Part shown: piece by piece, positions 9,769 through 19,400 of the stretch | Position numbering within the stretch: the stretch's first letter is position 1 | Layout of the letters: each line of letters begins with the position of its first letter | Assembly (NCBI RefSeq): GCF_000208925.1 | Contig: NW_001914860.1 | Coordinates: forward strand, 249,612-313,611 | Source: Entamoeba histolytica HM-1:IMSS | Taxonomy: Eukaryota > Evosea > Mastigamoebida > Endamoebidae | Direction of reading: 5' to 3' | Length of the DNA stretch: 64,000 bases | Position numbers and translations under genes: made by a program | Notes under the pieces: generated by a model | Told to the model about the DNA's origin: nothing | The model's database searches: none | The model's input: only the letters and a program-made list of their open reading frames with translations

Positions 9769-12700
9769 ATGAATATCATCATTTTTTTAGTTATTTATCA
9801 GGTAATAGCGTCATGGTATACTGATAAAAATAATCATATTTACTATGGACTAATTGGTGAGCTTTTTAGTGATGTTGGATATGATGTTTCTAAAGGACTT
9901 TTTAGTGACGTGTATGTATTTACATTTTCCGGAGATTGTTGTTATAAATCAAGAGACTATTATTACATTGATCCATACTTTTCAACTAATTCTAAAGTGT
10001 GTTATGTCCAATCAACATCTAAATTAAAACAATTATACTTTCTTGAAGACTCTCCAACAGTACAATGGAAATTTCAGTTGGAAGAATTACCTTCTTCTAT
10101 TCAATTTATATTAGAAAATACACGATCTACAATTGATACTGGATATGAAACATTACTTCAAGTTGGGAGTAGACCTGTACGCTTTTTTATTCACTGTTAT
10201 GAAAGGATGACAATTCATTATCAGAGTGAAGATCGACCGTATATTTACTTAGAAGGAAATAATAATATGCAGAGTGTAACTATATTAAATGAAATAGATA
10301 CAATAAAATATGTTTTTAATGGTATTTCTATTGACACAGTCGTTGGATATGGGGATAATACAATTACATCAATATGCTCTATTGGTTCATTTAATCGATT
10401 TGTTCAACATGAATCAACCCTAACACTGAAACAAGACTGTTCTTGTTCTATTCACTCTGATAGTTCTTCAGTTAATTTTCATGAGTTTACAATGAATTAT
10501 CCAGACTGTTTATACAACAATTCTCTTTTCTATTTAACTATTCTTCAACATCAAGTTACGATATCATTTAGAGAAGATGCACCTCTTCTTTGGAAGGGGA
10601 TAATATTTGAACCACGGTTTGGTATAACTATTATTCAAATAGCATCAAGTACTAAATTATATTTAACTGAACTAACTGAATTACCAACAACACGTTTATA
10701 TGTAATTGGAAAAATTCATTTTAAATCAGTTTTATTTCCACAAACGAATGTTATTCATTGGTTTACAGATATTTCATATGATCAAGCTGATTTTACAAGT
10801 CAAAAAGGAAAGATTGTATTTGTTGGAACAAATACTTTTCATCAAGGAGTGGAAAAAATATGTGAAAATGGAAATAGAACTCGTTTTGGATATCTTTCTT
10901 CACTTGGTTGTACTTGTCAATACACAACTTCATTTATTCAAGATGATTGTTTTGAAAGTTCTCTTTATGAAACGAATATGTTAGACCTTGTTCTTACTTC
11001 TCAGGAAACAACATATAGTTCTATTGATGGAAGTTATTGGAATAGTATTACAACTTCAACTGTTTCTTATTTAAAAGGAACAATAAAATCTAATATTTGT
11101 ACATTAAATGGAAAAACTACAATTTATGGTAAATTGATTTGTAATACAATATACCTTAATGGAAATGTAACAGTTATTGGAAGTGATCCTTTAAAATCAA
11201 ATCAAATAATTATTCAAAAAGATTGTAGTCTTGTTGGAAATATTCAGTCTATAAATTATGAAATATTATCTAACTGTAATGTTATTTTTGAAAATAGTTT
11301 CTCTTCAAATATTGTTTTAATTATTCACGAAAATTCATTTCTTACTTTTAAAAGACCTGTTATTATCGAAAAAATAACTACAGGAATTAATGTTCAAATT
11401 AAAGCAGAAAGAATTGAATTTGTTGAATTAATAACAGATAATTTCTTCTCATTAAATGCTTTAACATGTACTATTCAAAGTGGAAGTATTCGATTGAATT
11501 ATGTTGTATTAACAAATCAAATGATTATTAAAGAAAATGTTAATTCTATTTCTATTGAATCAATAACATTTAAGAGTATTGGTCTTCCATTACTTTTTCT
11601 AGAACCAACATCAAATGAATTATTAATTAAAACTATTCCTCAATGTATATCATGTTCTAATATTCTTTTCCTTGAAGCAAATTCTAGAAAAATAGTGGGA
11701 GTAGAACCATCTTTATATTCATGTGACCAACAATTAATTGTCTTAAATAAGTTAGATAATTTCATTGGGTGTAAGACATTACAATTATATAATAAGAAAT
11801 GTGAATATGGAAACCCATCAATAACTCCACTTTATTCATGTCCATGTCATGGATCTTCTGATGTTTATTGTACTACTATTATCTATTCATCTTCATATCA
11901 ATTATCTGATGAGGAATATCCAAATGAAATTGAAATTTTAAACACAGCAGAGTTAAAAGTTAAAAATAAAGAATTTATACTTAAAACAAATGCAAATGTA
12001 GAAATAAAAGGTTCTTTAAATAATATTGTTTTTAGTCCTTCTGATTCAACAATTCAATTAAGTGTTTCTCAATCAAATATGATTTATGCACCAACTGGAT
12101 ATGGAATTTCTTATTCAACAGGAAGTTTGGTCACATCTTCTCCAGAAGAATTATGTCTTATTGTTTATGTATCAAATAATGGAGCTGAATGTATTAAATG
12201 TAAAATAGGAGAAGATCAAAATGGAAATTGTCTAGATGCTATTGAAATTGAACATTGTAGAGCATTATCATCAATAGACAAACGATGTGATTTTTGTGAT
12301 TATTATTATTATTATTATTATTCTTCAGGAGTATGTTCTAAATGTCATGATGAACATTGTAAATCTTGTAATGAAACAAATTGTTTTGTTTGTGATGAGA
12401 ATTATATTGTAAATAAAAATGAATGTTCTCGTGTTACTATGTGTGATTATTATTCTAATGGAGTTTGTTATGAATGTCCAGAAAAAAGTTTTCCTATTAA
12501 TGGGGAGTGTCAACCATGTGAGGTTACAGGATGTTTAAAATGTACAACAGCTACAACATGTTCAGTGTGCGATGTTACAAATGGGTATTTCTTATATGAA
12601 AATCAATGTAAATTTGTTAAAGGAACAATAACAAATTCACATATTATTTCTTGTCCTAGTCAATTTTATTTATTAAATGATAATTGTATTAGCTGTTCTG

Positions 12701-15033
12701 TTAAACATTGTATAATTTGTACAGCTGAAGTATGTTACAACTGTCAAGAAGGGTATGTACTAAATAATGCTGGTGAATGTATTCCACAACCAACAACATG
12801 TAATGCAAATAATTCAAGGTGTATAAATTGTCAAAAGTTTGAATATCTTAATTATACCGAATGTGTTGAATGTTCTAGTCATTGTACTAAATGTACAAAT
12901 GATGGGAATTGTGTTTCATGTGAATCTGGATATGTATTAGAACAAGAATTTGATGATTTCAATGGATATAAAGTCAAATGTAAATTATTTAATTCAACAA
13001 CTAATCATTGTGAATTATTATCAGAAGGAAAATGTTTAACATGTAAAGATAATTATTATACTTCATCATATCAATGTTTAGAATGTGATTATAAATGTAA
13101 AAAATGTACATCTAGACAAGATTATTGTTATGAATGTAATGATGGATTTTTTATAGAGAATGACCATTGTGTATCATCAAAAGATTATATAGCAAATTGT
13201 AAAAGATTTATTGGTTCTGTATGTATAAAATGTAATGATGGATATTTTATTCAATCATCAAAATGTATTCCTTGTTCACCAAATTGTGATATTTGTTATC
13301 AAGAAAATATATGTTCAACTTGTATAACAGACTTTTTTGTTAATGAAACATATCAATGTGAACGTCAAATAAATTTAAGTAATTGTGTTGGATATGGAGA
13401 ACAAGGATGTATAGAATGTGAACAAGGGTATTATATTAATGGAAAAAGATGTTCTACTTGTAGTTCTAAAACTAATAAATGTTCAGAATGTGATATGAAT
13501 TATGGGTATTGTATAGGATGTGAAAAAGATTTTATATTAATTGAAAAAGAATGTATTTATTTTGAAGAAATTAAACATTGTTTAGGATCAGAAGGATCTA
13601 AATGTACATCATGTGAATATTGGTTTCAACCTAATGAAAGTGGACAAAAATGTGATTTAGTTCCAGTGTGGTGGAATTTTGTAGTAGTAATAATTATTAT
13701 AGACATAATAATTAAAATTTGTGTTATTATGGGAACGGCATTAATTCAATTAATAGTTAAAAGAATTTATCTTAGAAAAATGGAATATGAAGAAAATCAT
13801 AATTATACTAAATTTCAAATAAAATATTCTAATATAAACTTTAAACATGTGTCAAAAAGTCATCTTGTTATGAATATAAATAAATTAACATTTGGTTGTG
13901 AAACACAACCGTTACCTGTTGAAACAGAATCAAGAGAATTATTTTGTATTGGAAATTTAACTAAAAAAACAATAAAAATATTTTTAAATGCAATTGAAAA
14001 GAAAGAAAAGTATGAATTTAAAATTAGTCCATCAGAAATTATACTAAAAAATGGAGAAGCATGTGAATTTGAAGCTATTTTAATACCACATTGTTCATGT
14101 ACAGTTAATGATTATTTTCAAGTAAGTTCTTCATATTTAAATGGAGGTAATTCAAATAGTGAACGAATTGGAATTGAATTTGTTACAGAAATAAGTACTA
14201 AATTTGATCCTGATGAATTAATTGAAATAAAAAAGATAGGAGAAGGGTCATTTGGTATTGTCTATTTAGGAAAATTTAGAGGAAATAAAGTAGCAATTAA
14301 GAAAATGAAACAAATTAATTGTAAAACTGAAGAAGAACAAATAGAAGAATTTAGTTATGAAGTATCAATGTTAGATAAATTTAGAAGTGAATATATTATT
14401 CATTTTTATGGTGCTGTAATGATACCAGGAAAAATTTGTATGGTAACAGAATATGCAGAATATGGTTCATTAAATAATGTTATGAAAAATTATAAGAAAG
14501 AAAATAAAGAATTAAATTGTAAAATTAAATTAAAAATATTTTTAGATGCTGCTAAAGGAATTCAATACCTTCATCAAAATAGTATTTTACATAGGGATAT
14601 TAAACCTGATAATATTTTAATATTATCTCTTGATAATGATATTTCTATTAATGCTAAATTAACCGATTTTGGTTCATCTAGAAACGTTAATTCATTACTT
14701 AAAAATATCACTTTTACTAAAGGTATTGGAACTCCTGCTTTTATGGCTCCTGAAATATTAAATAAAGATCATTATAATTTCCCAGCTGATATCTTTGCTT
14801 TTGCTATTACAATGTATCAACTATTAAGTTGGAATGACCCTTATCCAAATGACAAATTTAAATATCCTTGGAATATTGCTTCTTTCATAATGAATGGTGA
14901 TAGATTACCAAAAGTTAGTTCTATAACAGACGAACAATTTTCTTTAATAGAAAATTGTTGGAAACAAAATCCAAAAGATCGATACACAATTAATGTTGTT
15001 GTTGAAACTTTAGAGCATCTTTGTCCTAAATAA
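9769..15033 (+). CDS. Transmembrane receptor-like protein kinase (TMK family)
   Basis: A 1754-residue single-exon protein. Order: a hydrophobic signal peptide (MNIIIFLVIYQVIAS); an ectodomain of ~790 residues with beta-rich repeated segments; a Cys-rich region of ~480 residues (about 805-1290) built of CXXC units; one membrane helix (about 1301-1328); a ~150-residue linker; and a kinase domain from about 1487. The kinase has IGEGSFGIVYLG, VAIKKM, HRDIKPDN near 1608, DFG near 1633 and GTPAFMAPEIL, so it looks catalytically complete. Entamoeba encodes a large TMK family of this design, thought to sense surface signals. The linker (FKISPSEIILKNGEACEFEA) resembles an MSP/ASH-type beta-sandwich, which is inference. 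Seven consecutive Tyr lie at the start of the Cys-rich region. Confidence 0.9.
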   Translation: MNIIIFLVIYQVIASWYTDKNNHIYYGLIGELFSDVGYDVSKGLFSDVYVFTFSGDCCYKSRDYYYIDPYFSTNSKVCYVQSTSKLKQLYFLEDSPTVQWKFQLEELPSSIQFILENTRSTIDTGYETLLQVGSRPVRFFIHCYERMTIHYQSEDRPYIYLEGNNNMQSVTILNEIDTIKYVFNGISIDTVVGYGDNTITSICSIGSFNRFVQHESTLTLKQDCSCSIHSDSSSVNFHEFTMNYPDCLYNNSLFYLTILQHQVTISFREDAPLLWKGIIFEPRFGITIIQIASSTKLYLTELTELPTTRLYVIGKIHFKSVLFPQTNVIHWFTDISYDQADFTSQKGKIVFVGTNTFHQGVEKICENGNRTRFGYLSSLGCTCQYTTSFIQDDCFESSLYETNMLDLVLTSQETTYSSIDGSYWNSITTSTVSYLKGTIKSNICTLNGKTTIYGKLICNTIYLNGNVTVIGSDPLKSNQIIIQKDCSLVGNIQSINYEILSNCNVIFENSFSSNIVLIIHENSFLTFKRPVIIEKITTGINVQIKAERIEFVELITDNFFSLNALTCTIQSGSIRLNYVVLTNQMIIKENVNSISIESITFKSIGLPLLFLEPTSNELLIKTIPQCISCSNILFLEANSRKIVGVEPSLYSCDQQLIVLNKLDNFIGCKTLQLYNKKCEYGNPSITPLYSCPCHGSSDVYCTTIIYSSSYQLSDEEYPNEIEILNTAELKVKNKEFILKTNANVEIKGSLNNIVFSPSDSTIQLSVSQSNMIYAPTGYGISYSTGSLVTSSPEELCLIVYVSNNGAECIKCKIGEDQNGNCLDAIEIEHCRALSSIDKRCDFCDYYYYYYYSSGVCSKCHDEHCKSCNETNCFVCDENYIVNKNECSRVTMCDYYSNGVCYECPEKSFPINGECQPCEVTGCLKCTTATTCSVCDVTNGYFLYENQCKFVKGTITNSHIISCPSQFYLLNDNCISCSVKHCIICTAEVCYNCQEGYVLNNAGECIPQPTTCNANNSRCINCQKFEYLNYTECVECSSHCTKCTNDGNCVSCESGYVLEQEFDDFNGYKVKCKLFNSTTNHCELLSEGKCLTCKDNYYTSSYQCLECDYKCKKCTSRQDYCYECNDGFFIENDHCVSSKDYIANCKRFIGSVCIKCNDGYFIQSSKCIPCSPNCDICYQENICSTCITDFFVNETYQCERQINLSNCVGYGEQGCIECEQGYYINGKRCSTCSSKTNKCSECDMNYGYCIGCEKDFILIEKECIYFEEIKHCLGSEGSKCTSCEYWFQPNESGQKCDLVPVWWNFVVVIIIIDIIIKICVIMGTALIQLIVKRIYLRKMEYEENHNYTKFQIKYSNINFKHVSKSHLVMNINKLTFGCETQPLPVETESRELFCIGNLTKKTIKIFLNAIEKKEKYEFKISPSEIILKNGEACEFEAILIPHCSCTVNDYFQVSSSYLNGGNSNSERIGIEFVTEISTKFDPDELIEIKKIGEGSFGIVYLGKFRGNKVAIKKMKQINCKTEEEQIEEFSYEVSMLDKFRSEYIIHFYGAVMIPGKICMVTEYAEYGSLNNVMKNYKKENKELNCKIKLKIFLDAAKGIQYLHQNSILHRDIKPDNILILSLDNDISINAKLTDFGSSRNVNSLLKNITFTKGIGTPAFMAPEILNKDHYNFPADIFAFAITMYQLLSWNDPYPNDKFKYPWNIASFIMNGDRLPKVSSITDEQFSLIENCWKQNPKDRYTINVVVETLEHLCPK
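12298..12321 (+). repeat. TAT/ATT trinucleotide microsatellite inside the TMK gene
   Basis: A run of (TAT)n in frame that encodes consecutive tyrosines (DYYYYYYY) at the start of the CXXC-rich region. Because the unit is three bases, length changes would keep the frame and vary the ectodomain by whole residues. Confidence 0.8.
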
Positions 15034-15157
15034 AAGAACATCTAATTTATTTTTATGTACTGAAATTTATTTTTTTTTATTTTATTTTTTTTTTGAGAAT
15101 TAATGAAAATAATTAAACTTCTTTTTATCATTTACATCAAAATAAAACAATACTTTT

Positions 15158-16089
15158 TTAACAATTAAAGAATGGATGTTCTAAAGCTTTTTCAGCTGAC
15201 ATTCTATCATCAGGATTATACATAAGAAGAGACCTTAATAATGAAGTTCCTTCTTTTCCAATTCGAGAGAAATGAGAATTAAAATCAATTGGAGGTGGTG
15301 CATCAGGGTCAGGTGTAAAATGACAATACTTATTAACTCCTGGCCAATTTCTTTCATTTGGAACACCTAATAAATCAAAGATTTGAACTATCTGTTCTTG
15401 TTCAGACTGTCCACAAAATAATGGTCTTTTAAGAATTAATTCACCAAAAATTGTTCCAACACTCCACATATCTACTGCTGAGGTATAAGATGGCATTTTT
15501 AATAAAATTTCTGGTGCTCTATACCATAAAGAAATAACTTCTGGTGTAAAATGTTTTGACTCAGAACGAAATACTCTTGAAAGACCAAAGTCTCCTAATT
15601 TAATAGTTCCATCATTATTCATAAAAACATTTCCAGGCTTAATATCTCTATGGTATGTTCTATGAGAATGACAATATGAGAGAGCTTTAATTAATTGTTG
15701 AAGAATAGTCTTAATAGTTGTTAAGGGAATATCTCCTTCATAATTCTTTATAAATTTTTGAAGGTCACTATCACAAAATTCAAATACAAGATAAAGACTC
15801 CTCCCATTGTTATAAATCTCTAATAAACTACCATCAATCAATTATTTCATTCTCTTATTCAAATAATTAATTAAGCAAACTTTACTATGTTTTCATGTTT
15901 TAAATCACTTAATGCTGATATTTCTCTTAATGAAGAACATGAAATACCTTCAGTTGTTACATCCATTTTTATTTTTTTAATAGCAACATATCGACTCAGT
16001 TTTTTATCCCACGCCTTCGACACAACCCCATACGTCCCTTCTCCTAAATTTTCAAGTCGTTTATATCGTTCATTAATCTCCTTCGACAT
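15158..16089 (-). CDS. Cyclin-dependent kinase (CDC2-like), two exons
   Basis: Exons 15881-16089 and 15158-15827 join across a 53-bp intron to give 292 residues, the normal CDK length. Spliced, the protein reads HENIVNLLEIYNNGRSLYL, which aligns without gaps to the CDK pattern around HPNIVKLLDV. The intron starts GTTTGC rather than GTTTGT. Visible features: Gly loop GEGTYGVV with the regulatory Thr-Tyr pair, VAIKKI, a PSTAIRE-like helix EGISCSSLREISAL, HRDIKPGN, DFGLSR, and T-loop FTPEVISLWYRAPE keeping the activating Thr. The variant helix (CSSLRE) suggests an unusual cyclin partner. It ends tail to tail with the TMK gene. CDK activity is likely; which cell-cycle step it serves is unknown. 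Confidence 0.85.
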
Positions 16090-16473
16090 CTATTTTTTAC
16101 AAAGAGTTCTTGACGTGTGAATGAAATCAGAATGATTGTTCATTGTTTGGCAAACAGTTGGCATCAATTTTTTATTTAAATAATATAAATTCATTTCTTT
16201 TTAATAAAATGGTATATATAACAAAATTAATTCATATTTTATGTTTGTTTTATAAGAATAAAAAAATAGGTAGTATTTTAATATAACAAGATAACATGTT
16301 TTGTTTGTTTGTTTTTATTTCTTTTCTTTTTATTCATTTAGTGTTGTTGTGTATTTATTTTACAATTCAATTTTTAGTCTTTTTTTATTAATTATTGTTA
16401 TTAATCTTAACTCCACTCTAATTTAAGAAAAAAAATAATCTTCAATACTTTACTTGATATTCAAGAATCAAAC
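16090..16473. other. Intergenic region
   Basis: 384 bp between two minus-strand genes: upstream of the CDK and downstream of the receptor-like gene. T-rich and A-rich runs with repeated TTTG units near 16300. No gene or clear structure seen. Confidence 0.4.
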
Positions 16474-19400
16474 TTAATTATTTTTTCCATCTATCTTCGC
16501 TACGACTTTAAACCTTTTCTTCTTTTCTTTTTTGTCAACCCAACAAGACAATAAAAACATAATTCCACACCCTAACAGAATTATTAAGGGAATTAGAGTA
16601 TACATAATTATTGAAAGTATGACATTAGGTTGTTCTTTTCTAAAAAAACACATTGTTCTATTTTCATTTACATACTTCCCATACTCAATCTCACATCTTT
16701 TACATTCACGTTTTCCAGGATATTTTTGAAAGGTTCCTTTTGGACATGGAAGACATGATTTCCCTGTTGTATTCTTATAATATCCAGGTTGGCAATCTTT
16801 ACATCCACTCGCAGCAAGTTCCATTCCAGCTTGACATGTGAAACATCTACTTCTATCTGGATATGGGAAGAATCCATCTGGACAAACTTTACAACTTGTA
16901 GCACCAATAACATCTGAATATGTTCCTTCACTACACCTTTTACATACATATTCTCCTTCTTTGTCTTGATAATGTCCTTTATCACATAATTGACATTGAG
17001 CAGCATTTCTTACTGCTGAAGCAGAACCTACAGGACACTTAGAACAATTAAAACTTTCTATTAGTTGTTCATCACGATAAGTTCCTGGGTCACAAGGATA
17101 ACACCCTCTAAAATAAGGTTCATCAATAAAATGAGTTCCAACTGGACAAAAAACACAATCAGTTTGTTTCTCATTTGGAGTATAACCAAATGGACATTTT
17201 GAACAAGACGTACTCTTTTCAGTTGAATAAGTACCTAATTGACATTCAACACATTCATTTTGTGATTGGAAATACCCAGCAGGACAAGCAACACATTGTT
17301 GATTTTTTAAAATCATTCCTGAGTCACACCCCTCACATTTTCTTGTTTCTGGATTAAACAGCTGACCACCTTGACACTTCTCACACAATTTTGATTCTGG
17401 GTTATATATTATTTCACAACCAAAATACTCAACAAATAATGTTGTCAAAGTAGTTCCATATCTCCATGGGGAATCTTTTGGAATATCTTTTAGTGTGACA
17501 TTCATTATAAGAGAAGTTGATTCTTGATGTTGAAAGATAACATATTTCTTTGGTTCTAATGGAACAAAATTACCTATAATTACTTGAAAATTCATTAATT
17601 CATTAATAAGAGTGTTTGCAATAAGAATATCATTTCCTGATTCTTCAATTTTTGCAATAATATCAAGAGGACTATTTTGTAATGTTTTTATTGTAAGTTG
17701 TCCATCAAGTTCAATTGTACTTCGAGGAGAATTTATACCTTCTGATTGTTCAACACTAAGCACAGATATTTCACCATTTCCTTTAATTATAGAACCATCA
17801 TAACAAGTAATTCCATAAAAATTAGTTACATTAGCATCACTAAGAATTAATGTATTATAATTTGTAATAAGAGAAGGACAATTTCCATTAATCTTAGTTA
17901 TATTAAAGTTTTTTAATAAATTAATTGTTGGTAAATATTCATAAACACCATAATTGTTTAATTTAAAAATCTCAGAATCAATACAATTTCCTGAAAAACT
18001 TGTGGTTGTATTTAATTCATTCAGTCCCGTTGAAAACATTAATTCAGCACATTGTTTACCAACTACAATATTAACTTTAATATTAGTTGTTACTCTACTA
18101 ACTATATTATCAACATAAATAACTTTGTTTGATGACACTATTACACAACTTTCAATAAGAATTAATGTAACAAGATGAATATCGCTTTGAGGGTCTAATG
18201 ACTTTGATACACTTAATTGGTCAATATCTGTTTCTACATCTTCTTCTATACTTATTGAATTTACTATCATCTGTTTGGTTGAATGAAGTGATGATCCTGA
18301 TTTTAGTATTAATGTTATTATATTTGTTTGTGAAGTCGAATCAATAAATGTTGTTCCATAATTTGTTAATGTGTCTGCTTCAATATCAAATAACTGAACT
18401 GTATTGTAACAATAAACATTTTTTAAAGAAGTTGATACTACTGTTGTTCCATTGAGTATTGATGGTATAGAAATACTATCAAAAGTCACTTTCATCGAGT
18501 CATCTGAAGAACCAAGAGTAAATGAACCAAATTTAAATGAACCAATAAAATGTATTGCATTTTTTGTTGTAATTGAATCAAAGGTGGAATATTGATATGG
18601 TGTTGCTGAAGTTAAACAAAGATTTGTTAATGTGGTTTCTTGAGAAATAATTAAATTCATGATTGTAGAGTCAAAAAAATCTCCTTTGACACACTCTAAT
18701 TCCTTTATCGTAGATTGAATTACTTGTGCATATCTTGTTGTTAATACAGAAGAAACTGTGCTTGTTGTTACATATAATTCATCAATTGTATTTGATGAAA
18801 ATTCCATTTTATTATTTGTGATACGTAGTGTGGATATTACTGATGTTGTAATAAACCCAGTAATCCCATTAAATGACAATTCATTTGCTCCAAGATTTGA
18901 TGCACTTATCTCGACATGATGACATTGAATCTTAACAGTTTTATTGATACATTCAGCCTTCTCTATTATTGTATTTGTTGTCATAATAGCTTGTGGACAT
19001 TCAACTGAATTAATGTACTTGACTGTTTCAATGAACAGTGCTATGTCTTTAATTACGATAGAACATCCATCAAACAACACAGAGTCTGAAAGGAAGGTAG
19101 CATTCTGATATAGATTAATTATAGAACCTAAAAACTCAGAACTTACTTGAAGATTACCACCATTCGTAAATTCAATGAAATTAACTCGAAGCTTTCCAAA
19201 TCCGTCAATGTTGCCAAAATTTTGAGATCCTGTTGACGCTATAATAGTTCCAATTCCTTTTGTAATACTCAAAGTACCATAATTAATAAACAAGATGTTT
19301 AATGACACTGAATTGGTTGAAAAGGTTCCAGTCTCAAAATTGACAAGCTTATAAATAAAGGTAGCTAGACTTTCAATTGAACCATAATTTTCAATACATA

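Noticed and set aside
12325..12513. Minus-strand frame inside the TMK gene
   Set aside because: It lies antisense within the CXXC region. The + strand frame is uninterrupted for 1754 codons with clear domains.
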